A stretch of 64,000 nt of DNA, from the NCBI RefSeq assembly GCF_016461705.1, contig NZ_JAEMHW010000002.1, positions 434,001 to 498,000 on the forward strand, given 5' to 3'. Shown piece after piece: positions 7,972 through 16,067 of this stretch. Each line of letters begins with the position of its first letter. Within the stretch, counting starts at the first letter, position 1. The notes beneath the pieces are model-generated. The model was not told the origin of the DNA. It made no database searches and worked only from the letters and a program-made list of their open reading frames with translations. The translations under genes and the position numbers were made by a program. Source of the DNA: Streptococcus vicugnae (lineage in GTDB: Bacteria; Bacillota; Bacilli; Lactobacillales; Streptococcaceae).

Positions 7972-9594
7972 CTAATTAAGATGCTTGATAAAGCTTCTAA
8001 TAACCTTTGGAAGAGTGTGATAAGAATAAGGTTTATAGAGTCTCTCCTTCCATGTATGAGCACCAATACCGTAGACTCCTAAATCTACAGCAGGAATATC
8101 GAGACTCCTGATTGTCTCAACTGGCAAAGGATAAATAGCATCCATCAAAGGAAAATTAGCCTTCAACTTGTCAATGTCTTCTAAGCTTTCTCGCATAGCA
8201 AGATAACTTGAATCACTTAAGAATGGGAAAAAGCGTCGCTTCACAAAGTGTTCTTGAGGAAATTCTGCCATCATTTCTTCAAGAGCTCGGTCAACTTCAC
8301 TACCTAAATCAATATAATTGTGAGGGCAAAACGGTGGTGCTAAAAAGATAATCACCTTTGCTTCATCTGACTGAGTCTTTGCTTCCAAGTAATCAATTAA
8401 ATCAAAGCCAACTTCTCGTTTATCATAATCTCCAATGCTTTCGAAAAACTTTCTAATCAAAGTTTTGGTATCATACCCTTTTTGTTCTAAGGCATCAAGA
8501 TATTGGGCAAATGTCATCACATCGATATCATGTGAGATACTGCTGTGAATGCGACTTCTTTCAGAATAGGCTTTAAATCGTTTGCGATAAGTCATTGATA
8601 ACTCTTGAACCGCTTCTTTGCTTGCTTTCAGCAAAATTTGTAAGACATCATCTGCACTCTTTTCATAAAGAAAAGTATTGAAGTAAAGATTAGCACGCTT
8701 GTTAGTTTGTACATTATAGAAGTCTTTACAATCACGTTGAAGCAAGGCAGAACTAGGTAAAATGTCTTCGTTGTCAATTGTTTCAACTAAATCAAGGTTG
8801 GTATTGATTTTGAGATTAATAGCACTCGATATTAAAGTCGCATCAATCCCCATCAAGCAACTGCCGACATGTGTTTCTCTCCCTTTAATATAAAAACATG
8901 TCAGTATTTTCCCAGCAGCGCCCGTGTAGATATATTTTTTCTCATCACCGTCATATGAAGGAGAAATAAAATCCGTATTAACCGCTGCTTGAAACTCATA
9001 ACCTGCTTGACGAAGACGTAACAGTTCACTTGAGGCCTGGATGGCACCAGTATGGTCATTTTCCTCAACACAATTTGTCATCAAAAGTAAATTGCAAGGA
9101 AGTTCATCTGGATGTTCCATATAGTAGAAAAGTGTCGCAATATTGACTGCATCTCCTGATTTCATATCAAGCATTCCGCGACCAAACAACCAGTCACCAG
9201 ATTTAGCATGTTCTTGAATAAGTGGGTCTTCGTCATAGTTTTTAAAGAACTCTTGAAGCGCATCTGAATCATTGGCAATAGCTTTTATAGGTCCATAATC
9301 TTCAACCCCAACAGTATCCATATGAGAATGCAGAATCACTGTCTTTGATACCTCAGCTTTCTTTAGCAGTGCAAAATTATTCTTACGTTTTAAAGAATCA
9401 TCTTCTAAAACTTGTTGCCAAACACACTCAGGGTGAGCTGTAAAATACGGCGCTGATTGCACCAATTCATAAATGGCATCAGCCAAATTGACTTCGCCTT
9501 TTGTGCCATTAACTGAAAGTATAGACACCAAATATTTAGCAATGGCTTCGATACGTTCTGGCGTGCTCAATTCTTCAATGGTTTCAAATTTCAT
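7972..9594 (-). CDS. M20 family metallopeptidase, RocB-like
   Basis: This 540-residue protein is a zinc-dependent hydrolase of the M20 (ArgE/DapE/CPG2) superfamily, with the length and layout of RocB, a protein linked to arginine degradation in Bacillus. Metal-binding motifs are HSHMDTV at 89-95 (His91, Asp93), GRGMLDMKSG with Asp143, and VEEND with the catalytic Glu177/178. A late GAHTWKER supplies another His. M20 members cleave amide bonds next to a free carboxylate, for example N-acyl amino acids or dipeptides. It is the last gene of the LysR-linked cluster and overlaps the dehydrogenase gene by 11 bases, so the two are translationally coupled. The natural substrate is unknown. Release of an amino acid from an N-acyl or peptide conjugate is the simplest role in this setting. 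Confidence 0.82.
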   Translation of the reverse strand: MKFETIEELSTPERIEAIAKYLVSILSVNGTKGEVNLADAIYELVQSAPYFTAHPECVWQQVLEDDSLKRKNNFALLKKAEVSKTVILHSHMDTVGVEDYGPIKAIANDSDALQEFFKNYDEDPLIQEHAKSGDWLFGRGMLDMKSGDAVNIATLFYYMEHPDELPCNLLLMTNCVEENDHTGAIQASSELLRLRQAGYEFQAAVNTDFISPSYDGDEKKYIYTGAAGKILTCFYIKGRETHVGSCLMGIDATLISSAINLKINTNLDLVETIDNEDILPSSALLQRDCKDFYNVQTNKRANLYFNTFLYEKSADDVLQILLKASKEAVQELSMTYRKRFKAYSERSRIHSSISHDIDVMTFAQYLDALEQKGYDTKTLIRKFFESIGDYDKREVGFDLIDYLEAKTQSDEAKVIIFLAPPFCPHNYIDLGSEVDRALEEMMAEFPQEHFVKRRFFPFLSDSSYLAMRESLEDIDKLKANFPLMDAIYPLPVETIRSLDIPAVDLGVYGIGAHTWKERLYKPYSYHTLPKVIRSFIKHLN

Positions 9595-10549
9595 GATGAT
9601 ACTCTTTCAAAATAGCAACTGCGTTTTTAACCGTTTGAACTTGCAAGGTATTCAGACTATCTTGACTATAAAAGGCAGAATGAGGGGTCAAGATAACATT
9701 ATCTCGTTTAAGAAATGGATTATCTGAAAGGTCTGGATTTTCACTTTCTAAGACATCAAGCCCCGCTCCAATCACTTTGCCTTCATCTAACGCTTCAATC
9801 AGTGCTGCTTCATCCACAAGACTACCACGCGCCACATTGATAAAAATCACTGGTTTTTTCAACTTCTTAAAGAAGTCCCGATTAAAGAAATGCTCATTAG
9901 CCGAATTAGCAAACAAATGTAGACTAATCACATCAGCTTCTGCTTGAATAGTCTCAACCGAGACCAATTTGACCCCAATTTCTTCTGCCACTTCTTCTGG
10001 CAAAAAAGGATCGTAGGCAATCACAGACATTCCAAAACTTTTTGCACGTTTAGCTACTGCTTGTCCAATTCGACCAAGACCAAAAATAGCTAAGGTTTGC
10101 GAGGAAAGCCGCTTAACTTCACCAGCCTTTTGATAACTCCAAAATCCTGCTTCTATGAATTTGCGATGTATAAAGAGTTTTTGATTTAAAGCAAGCAGGA
10201 GAGCTATCGTATGATTGGCAACATCTTCTGTTGAATAAGCTCCTAAATTGCGAACAGCAATGCCCAACTTTTCAGCATAGTCAGTATCAATGGTATTTAT
10301 CCCTGTTGCATTAACTGCAATCCCCTTTAAGTCAGGAAATTTTCCTAAAATATCTTCCTTAAGTGGAAGAAAAGCTGTCAAAAGCACGTCCACACCAGAC
10401 ATTCTTTCAATAAACTCATCTTCATTGATATAAGGATAAACAGTAATTTCGCTATCGGCAGGTAAAAGTTCCTTTAAAAGGTTAACTTCGATACTCAAAT
10501 CACGCTCCGCCAAAACATTTGGATAATCAGAAATTAACACTTTTAACAT
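9584..10549 (-). CDS. D-2-hydroxyacid dehydrogenase, NAD-dependent
   Basis: This 321-residue protein belongs to the D-isomer-specific 2-hydroxyacid dehydrogenase family, which interconverts 2-keto acids and D-2-hydroxy acids. The NAD motif GLGRIG is at 157-162, the conserved NVARGSLVDE motif includes Arg241, and the catalytic His290 lies in LTPHSAFYS, with the acidic partner near 268-270. It sits between an aminotransferase and an M20 peptidase and overlaps both neighbours, by 23 and 11 bases. In this context it could reduce the 2-keto acid made by the aminotransferase. The substrate cannot be read from the sequence, and D-lactate or phosphoglycerate activity is not excluded. Confidence 0.85.
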   Translation of the reverse strand: MLKVLISDYPNVLAERDLSIEVNLLKELLPADSEITVYPYINEDEFIERMSGVDVLLTAFLPLKEDILGKFPDLKGIAVNATGINTIDTDYAEKLGIAVRNLGAYSTEDVANHTIALLLALNQKLFIHRKFIEAGFWSYQKAGEVKRLSSQTLAIFGLGRIGQAVAKRAKSFGMSVIAYDPFLPEEVAEEIGVKLVSVETIQAEADVISLHLFANSANEHFFNRDFFKKLKKPVIFINVARGSLVDEAALIEALDEGKVIGAGLDVLESENPDLSDNPFLKRDNVILTPHSAFYSQDSLNTLQVQTVKNAVAILKEYHHEI

Positions 10550-11612
10550 GATCTTTCTCCTTTAAAATAGCATCTACCTCACTAACTAAACGGTGCATTT
10601 CTTGTTTTGTACCAATGGTGATACGAACAAAGTCTTTGACTTCTTCTGTCTCGTAGTGACGAACCAAGATATGGCGTTCACGTAATTTTTCATATAATTC
10701 CTCCCCTGAAATCAAACGTGAAGACGCATAGACAAAATTCGTCTTACTGTTTAAAACTTTAAAGCCTAAAATACGAAGAGCAGATGTCAAGTAATCACGA
10801 TTGTCGATAATTTCCTTGACATGTCTTTCAAAATGAAATTCATCTTCTAAACTTGCTATCGCCACTTCTTCTTGTAACAGACTCACATTAAATGGATTAA
10901 CCGCCATCTTTAAATCTTCCATATCTTTGATGAGTTCTTTACAAGCAACCGCGTAACCAATCCGACCGCCAGCTAATTGACGCGATTTTGAAAAAGTACG
11001 AACAACAATAACATTTGAAAATTTCTCAACCAACTTAATAGCTGCTTCTGAAGCACCACCAAAATCAATATAAGCCTCATCAACAATAACCAGGCGCTCT
11101 GGATGCGAAGCAACCAATTTCTTGATGGCTGATAAAGGTTTTAAAAATCCTGTTGGTGCATCCGGATTAACAACTAAAACGGCATGTGGAAGATCTTCAT
11201 AATCTGATAAATCAACGCGTAAATCTTTTGTTAAAGGCACTTCTAATGCTTCATATCCATACGTATCTGCATATCCTTTGTAAAACGGATAAGTCACTTT
11301 TGGAAAAGCAATTTTGTCCCCACGATCAAAAAATGTCCTAAAAATTAAATCCAAAACATCATCTGCCCCTGTTCCAACAATGATGTTTGCTTGGTCAAGT
11401 GAATGTAGCTGAGCTAATTTTTGACGTAATTTATGTTGACATGGATCGTTATAATAATTTAAGGTCTGAGCATTCTTCAAAACCTCTAAAACACGAGGAC
11501 TAGGTTCCTGTGAACTTTCATTGGCGTTTAATTTAAGATAATCATCCCCAAGTTGTTCACCAGGCTCATAAGCGACAATAGTTTCAAATGATTTAGCTAA
11601 AAATGTTGACAT
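10527..11612 (-). CDS. PLP-dependent aminotransferase, HisC-like
   Basis: This 361-residue fold-type I aminotransferase resembles histidinol-phosphate aminotransferase. The N-terminal LNANES motif (28-33), the aspartate stretch VIVDEAYIDF, the PLP lysine in RTFSKSRQLAGGRIG (Lys209) and the C-terminal FVRITIG arginine are visible. The usual NPNNPTG reads NPDAPTG here. The ATG at 11612 was chosen. A further 11 codons upstream open only with TTG and have no better ribosome site. No other histidine-biosynthesis gene is present, so a role in this cluster (transamination of the imported or released amino acid) is more likely than histidinol synthesis. The 23-base overlap with the dehydrogenase suggests coupled keto-acid reduction. 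Confidence 0.83.
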   Translation of the reverse strand: MSTFLAKSFETIVAYEPGEQLGDDYLKLNANESSQEPSPRVLEVLKNAQTLNYYNDPCQHKLRQKLAQLHSLDQANIIVGTGADDVLDLIFRTFFDRGDKIAFPKVTYPFYKGYADTYGYEALEVPLTKDLRVDLSDYEDLPHAVLVVNPDAPTGFLKPLSAIKKLVASHPERLVIVDEAYIDFGGASEAAIKLVEKFSNVIVVRTFSKSRQLAGGRIGYAVACKELIKDMEDLKMAVNPFNVSLLQEEVAIASLEDEFHFERHVKEIIDNRDYLTSALRILGFKVLNSKTNFVYASSRLISGEELYEKLRERHILVRHYETEEVKDFVRITIGTKQEMHRLVSEVDAILKEKDHVKSVNF

Positions 11613-11677
11613 AACAAACTTTCTAAATTGTTTTTTACGTGGCAATCCACATCTACAAATAATTCCTGAGCAATTGA

Positions 11678-12514
11678 TTAATAACGTTCAAGTGGGAAAG
11701 TCATGCAATGCACGCCACCGCCTGCTTTCAATAACTCTGTAATATCGACCTCAATAACTTCCATACCTTCACTACGAAGTGCTTCGTTAATAAAAGTATT
11801 TTGTTTTAAACTCATCACACGATTATCTCCCAAAGTTTCAACGTTATAACCATGTTTAAAAATCATTTCTTGCGTTCCAGAAATAACCTTAATACCTTTT
11901 TCCTTAATCAAGGTAATAAAATCATCTGGTAATCCAGCCTCATAAGCAATAGCAAGTTTAGGTGCTACTAAGTTAAAACACATATCCAAATGCAAATAAT
12001 CTGGATTGGCTTTAACGGCATAAACCTTGTAACCATATGGTTCTAGCTGCTTACGAATTTCATCAACACCCGTGAGATTAGTGCGGTCAATCACACCAAT
12101 CGCTAACGTTTTGTTATCAATAAAAGCAAAATCACCCCCTTCAAAGTAACCTTCAGTGACTTCGGCAATCTTTGGAATGCCAAGTCCTGACATGATGTCT
12201 TCATAATGCTGACGTTCAGCAAAACGAATTTCTTTTTTAAAGCGTCCTAAGATGTAACCTTCCTTAACATCACCTCCAAAGTCTCTTGCAAAAACGGCAT
12301 TTGGCATTTTCTTACTTGAAGTCACTTCAACCACTTCAACACCATTATCTTGATATGCCTTAACCACCGCTTCATATTCTCGCATCATTTTATCGTGGTC
12401 TAAAGGCTCTGTGTACTGCTCTGAAATCACATTAATCGGCGCAGCATTGACCAAAAAATCTGGACGGCACATTAAGACTTTTCGTAAACGACTAGTTCCA
12501 TCTACTACTGTCAT
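11678..12514 (-). CDS. Amidinohydrolase of the DDAH/arginine deiminase superfamily
   Basis: This 278-residue protein has the guanidine-modifying enzyme fold motifs. They are ARDFGG at 76-81, FEGGDF at 124-129, the catalytic His in YLHLD (His175) and the nucleophile Cys270 in GGGVHCMTFPL near the C-terminus. The size is that of dimethylarginine dimethylaminohydrolase (about 255-290 residues), much shorter than arginine deiminase (about 410). DDAH-type enzymes hydrolyse N-methylated arginines to citrulline; relatives act on other guanidino compounds or transfer amidino groups. It starts 12 bases downstream of the permease-binding protein gene, with SD GGAG. The substrate is open: methylarginine, arginine, canavanine or an agmatine-like compound are all possible. 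Confidence 0.82.
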   Translation of the reverse strand: MTVVDGTSRLRKVLMCRPDFLVNAAPINVISEQYTEPLDHDKMMREYEAVVKAYQDNGVEVVEVTSSKKMPNAVFARDFGGDVKEGYILGRFKKEIRFAERQHYEDIMSGLGIPKIAEVTEGYFEGGDFAFIDNKTLAIGVIDRTNLTGVDEIRKQLEPYGYKVYAVKANPDYLHLDMCFNLVAPKLAIAYEAGLPDDFITLIKEKGIKVISGTQEMIFKHGYNVETLGDNRVMSLKQNTFINEALRSEGMEVIEVDITELLKAGGGVHCMTFPLERY

Positions 12515-12526
12515 AAGATTCTCCTT

Positions 12527-14083
12527 CTATTCATTTTCTCCGGTATTCTTTTGAGCAAGATTACTATAAGTTTTCATCCAATTGTCAAAAGTCCCATCTT
12601 TTTTATCTTGTTCAATAAGGTCATCAACATAAGCTTTCAATGATTGATTGCCTTTTGTCAAAGCCATAGCTGTTTCAGTTGTTCCAGGCAATTCAATATC
12701 AGCATAGGTTAAGTCACTATTACTTGCGATATATTGATCTGCCACTGTATCATCTGCAACAACCGCATCAACCTTTCCTTGTAATAAATTTAGAAAAGCA
12801 TCTGGCAGACTCGTTAGTGCAACAATCTGTTTTGGCTTGATACTATCTTTAACCACATCCGCTTGCGTTGTTGATTTTTGCACAGCAATTGATGTTGGGG
12901 CTAAAGATTTTATCGATGTGTACTGACTAGCAAACTCTTTACGAACAATGACCTTATTGATTTGTTTAACGTAGTTTTTAGTAAAATCAACTGACTTTTC
13001 ACGTTCCTTTGTCTTAGTCATCCCTGCAATAGCTATATCTGCATTACCTGATGTGATTGTTCCTAAAATTGAATCAAAGTTCATATTTTTAACAACCAAT
13101 TTCACCTGCAACTTGTCAGCCAATTGTTTAGCAAAAGCTAAGTCAACCCCAACTGCTTTTTTATGACCTGAACTCAAATCGTAAAATTCATACGGCGCAT
13201 AGCCGATATTTGTCGCAACCACTAGCTGACCTGACTCTTGAATCTTATCAATGCCACTTGCTGCTTGAGTAGCTCTGCTATGATTCAAAGCAAATAAACC
13301 AATAATAGCTGCGATGACAGCTGTCGTTACTGTCAGTTTCTTCCAACTTGATTTAACGTTTTGTAAAAACTGACCTACCTTTTCATCAAAACTCAGCTCT
13401 TCTTCTGTGCTACGATTCATTTTCTTTTCGTAGTGGGCAACAATGCGAGTCGTTGAAAAAGTAAAAACTAAATATACAATACCAACGGCAATGACGGCTT
13501 GAAAGGGTTTATAAGAAATGCCTTGAATAGTACTTGCTGTAAACATCAAATCAGCCACACCAATAACAGACGCTTGAGAACTTGATTTGATATTATTAGC
13601 AAATTCATTGCCCAAGGTTGGCAAAATATTTTTAAAAGCTTGTGGAATAATCACATAACGATAAGCTTGAAATTTATTAAAACCAATACTTCGCGCTCCT
13701 TCAAACTGACCTGAATCAACAGCTTGAATCCCAGAACGATAAATCTCAGCAACAAATACCGACTCACCCACCGTTAAACCTGTTAAAGCAGCAATCAAAC
13801 GATCTAAATCAACCCCAAATAAGGTCCCTTTAGGAATATTAAGCCCTAGCTCAGGCAAGCCATAAAAGAAGAGTGACAAAATGACTAGCATTGGCAAACC
13901 ACGAACCACTTCAATATAAAGTTTTGTCAAACCACTAATCAAAAGATTGTCACTCATTCGAGCTGCTGTGACAAGACCACCTAAAATCAAGGCTAGAATC
14001 ATCGAAACCACTGATAAAAAGACCGTCATCAGGGCACCATCTAAAATAAAACCACCATAACTTTCCAGAAACCCGCCAAACAT
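12527..14083 (-). CDS. Amino acid ABC transporter: permease fused to substrate-binding protein
   Basis: This 518-residue fusion starts with a HisM/GlnP-type permease domain (about residues 1-230; DGALMTVFLSVVS motif, EAIYRSG-like EIYRSGIQ, and the EAA-like GARSIGFNKFQAYRYVIIPQA loop). A further membrane segment follows (about 253-268), then a periplasmic-binding-protein-3 domain (about 275-510), starting at IDKIQESGQLVVATNIGYAPYEF and containing VGVDLAFAKQLADKL. The binding domain would be tethered outside the membrane. The order permease then binding domain is the reverse of GlnP of lactic acid bacteria, where the binding domains are N-terminal. It pairs with the ATPase encoded 27 bases upstream. 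Family members carry polar or basic amino acids. Confidence 0.88.
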   Translation of the reverse strand: MFGGFLESYGGFILDGALMTVFLSVVSMILALILGGLVTAARMSDNLLISGLTKLYIEVVRGLPMLVILSLFFYGLPELGLNIPKGTLFGVDLDRLIAALTGLTVGESVFVAEIYRSGIQAVDSGQFEGARSIGFNKFQAYRYVIIPQAFKNILPTLGNEFANNIKSSSQASVIGVADLMFTASTIQGISYKPFQAVIAVGIVYLVFTFSTTRIVAHYEKKMNRSTEEELSFDEKVGQFLQNVKSSWKKLTVTTAVIAAIIGLFALNHSRATQAASGIDKIQESGQLVVATNIGYAPYEFYDLSSGHKKAVGVDLAFAKQLADKLQVKLVVKNMNFDSILGTITSGNADIAIAGMTKTKEREKSVDFTKNYVKQINKVIVRKEFASQYTSIKSLAPTSIAVQKSTTQADVVKDSIKPKQIVALTSLPDAFLNLLQGKVDAVVADDTVADQYIASNSDLTYADIELPGTTETAMALTKGNQSLKAYVDDLIEQDKKDGTFDNWMKTYSNLAQKNTGENE

Positions 14084-14110
14084 AAAACACTCCTACACCT
14101 AACTTATAAC

Positions 14111-14881
14111 TTACAAAATTTGTTTTAAGAAACTTGCCACACGTTGATTTGGATAAGAACTATTAACTTCTTCAGGTAACATGTCCGCAATCAACTCACC
14201 ATTTTCAAGAAAAACAATTCGGTCAGCCACTTCTTTAGCAAAGCCAATTTCATGTGTCACAATAATCATCGTCGTCCCACTTTTAGCGATGGCCTTCATG
14301 ACCTGTAAAACTTCACCAACCATTTCTGGGTCAAGCGCTGATGTCGGTTCATCAAATAAAATGATATCCGGCTCCATAGCTAAAGCTCTTGCAATCGCTA
14401 CACGTTGCTTTTGACCACCCGATAGATTTTCAGGGTAAGCATCTTTTTTATCCAGTAAACCAACCGCCATTAACAGCCGAAAAACAACCTCACTCATCTC
14501 TTCGCTACTTTTTCGGTGTAATTTTTCTGGACCAATACTAATATTTCTTGCGATGGTCATATTGTTAAAAAGGTTGAAATGCTGGAAAACCATATTGACA
14601 CGTTCACGAAGTAAATTATCATTCATGTTCATGTCGTAAATGTTTTTCCCCATTACAGCAATTTTCCCACCATTAATTTTCTCTAACTTATTAATCGTTC
14701 GAATCAAAGTTGATTTCCCACTACCAGATGGGCCAATTAGAACCACAACTTCACCTTTTTTAACGGAAAGATTGATATTTTTCAAAACTTCTTGCTTACC
14801 AAAACTCTTTCGAATCCCCTTCATTTCAATCATATACTTTGCCGTTAAATCAAAACTCGCCAACTCCTCTTCCAAAGCAAC
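14111..14881 (-). CDS. Amino acid ABC transporter ATP-binding protein
   Basis: This 256-residue ATPase of the polar amino acid uptake family (GlnQ/HisP-like) has Walker A GPSGSGKS at 51-58, the Q-loop MVFQHFNLFNNMT, the signature LSGGQKQR and Walker B ILFDEPTSALDPE. The ATG at 14881 was chosen because AGAGG lies about 8 bases upstream. The 11 extra upstream codons would need a TTG start. It is the first gene of the LysR-linked operon and powers the fused permease-binding protein. Confidence 0.9.
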   Translation of the reverse strand, partial: VALEEELASFDLTAKYMIEMKGIRKSFGKQEVLKNINLSVKKGEVVVLIGPSGSGKSTLIRTINKLEKINGGKIAVMGKNIYDMNMNDNLLRERVNMVFQHFNLFNNMTIARNISIGPEKLHRKSSEEMSEVVFRLLMAVGLLDKKDAYPENLSGGQKQRVAIARALAMEPDIILFDEPTSALDPEMVGEVLQVMKAIAKSGTTMIIVTHEIGFAKEVADRIVFLENGELIADMLPEEVNSSYPNQRVASFLKQIL

Positions 14882-14915
14882 CATGCTGCAAACCTCTTTC
14901 TCAATTGATGTCAAT

Positions 14916-14944
14916 ATTTTATAATTTTCAGAATTTTATTTCAA
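14916..14944 (-). promoter_or_regulatory. Promoter of the six-gene amidinohydrolase cluster
   Basis: TTGAAA (14939-14944) and TAAAAT (14916-14921) are 17 bases apart. It lies back to back with the LysR promoter (15031-15059), leaving about 85 bases for regulator binding. Confidence 0.55.
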
Positions 14945-15030
14945 TGGTTTGTGTTAGGTTTTCTGACATATCGACTAAACTTTATGTGTTTTTGGCTATT
15001 TTTTTGAAAAAACGTCCCACTTTAGAAGAT

Positions 15031-15059
15031 TTGAATATAACTTTTATTTATGCTAAAAT
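15031..15059 (+). promoter_or_regulatory. Promoter of the LysR regulator, predicted leaderless
   Basis: TTGAAT (15031-15036) and an extended -10 TGcTAAAAT (-10 at 15054-15059) are 17 bases apart. Transcription would start at or within a base of the ATG at 15067. There is no Shine-Dalgarno, which agrees with a leaderless message. Confidence 0.6.
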
Positions 15060-15066
15060 CTAAATT

Positions 15067-15924
15067 ATGAAATCTAGTTATAAATTATCCATTTTTGACT
15101 TTAAATTAATCAAAGACATCTATGAAACTCAAAGTTATTCTGAAGCTGCTAAGCTGAACAACATCAGCCAGCCAGCCGTTTCTAAGCGTGTAAAAGAAAT
15201 TAGCAATAATTTATGTGAGGTTTTCTTACGTAAAAATAAAAAAATCTCCCTTACACCAAAAGGAAGAGAGATTTATCAATTTGCCAATCAGACCTTACTG
15301 GCTTATAACACTCTTCTTGATAATTTAGAATCAAACTTTGAAGAAACTATTATTCTTGGTTCTGACACTTCCTACCTCAAGACCTATCTTTCTACTATCC
15401 AAGATAATCTACCAGAAAATCGCAAACTAAACGTCCAAACTTATAGTAATTCTCATCAGATTTTCCAAGCACTGTTAGATGAGCAGATTGATCTTGGCAT
15501 CATGTCTGGTAGCTACACTCAAAAAGGTGTCCTTAAAATCCCACTTCGCGCTGATAAACTGATGATAGTCGGTCAAAAAGACCTCATCAACGCCTTTGAT
15601 AAAGGGGAGAAAACACTCTTTTTACTCTATCACATGACAAGTAGTTATCATAATTTCTTAAGGGAATTCATTAAAATTAATCAACTACCTACTCAACACC
15701 ACATCTCTATTGATAACCTTTCACTGATTGAACACGAAGTACTCAAAGGCACAGGGATTACTATTGTTAGCCAAGACATCGCCGAAAGATTATTGGACAA
15801 CGAAACTATCATTTCAAGTTCAAAAAAATTCAAAGATATCTTTGTCAAAACCTATGCCATCGTCAAAATGGATAACAAACACTATCAGGACCTAATTTCA
15901 ATCATTCAAAAATTAAAAAAATAG
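15067..15924 (+). CDS. LysR-family transcriptional regulator
   Basis: This 285-residue protein has a winged helix-turn-helix at about 8-65 (YSEAAKLNNISQPAVSKRVKEI, and the wing around LTPKGREIYQFANQTL) and a C-terminal effector-binding domain. It is transcribed divergently from the six-gene operon beginning at 14881. That is the classic arrangement for a LysR protein controlling its neighbours and sensing a pathway metabolite. Its effector is presumably the compound taken up or made by the cluster. The effector-binding domain (VGQKDLINAFDKGEKTLFLLYH) is divergent from well-known members. Confidence 0.85.
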   Translation: MKSSYKLSIFDFKLIKDIYETQSYSEAAKLNNISQPAVSKRVKEISNNLCEVFLRKNKKISLTPKGREIYQFANQTLLAYNTLLDNLESNFEETIILGSDTSYLKTYLSTIQDNLPENRKLNVQTYSNSHQIFQALLDEQIDLGIMSGSYTQKGVLKIPLRADKLMIVGQKDLINAFDKGEKTLFLLYHMTSSYHNFLREFIKINQLPTQHHISIDNLSLIEHEVLKGTGITIVSQDIAERLLDNETIISSSKKFKDIFVKTYAIVKMDNKHYQDLISIIQKLKK

Positions 15925-15976
15925 CATTAGCTTAACTTTCCTATTTCACAAGCAAGAGATTTGTCATGGAATATGG

Positions 15977-15982
15977 TATAAT
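15977..15982 (+). promoter_or_regulatory. Extended -10 upstream of fbpA/rqcH
   Basis: TGGTATAAT gives an extended -10; no good -35 at the right distance was found. The 5' UTR of about 80 bases contains AAAGGAG at 16008-16014 with no start codon in range, while the ATG at 16068 has no clear ribosome site. Confidence 0.5.
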
Positions 15983-16067
15983 AAAAGAATTGAAAACATG
16001 AGATTAGAAAGGAGACGTCGTAAGTTTTCTAGGCATTTTCCTTAGTAACCTTGCGGCAACTTTAATC

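Noticed and set aside
10527..11612. Assignment as HisC in histidine biosynthesis
   Set aside because: No other his gene is near, and the gene is embedded in and overlaps an uptake-and-conversion operon. Only the family name HisC-like is kept.
15998..16045. A 15-residue Arg-rich upstream ORF (MRLERRR...) before fbpA
   Set aside because: It would begin about 9 bases after the likely transcription start and has no ribosome site. Rare Arg codons are suggestive for a rescue-factor gene, but nothing supports translation.
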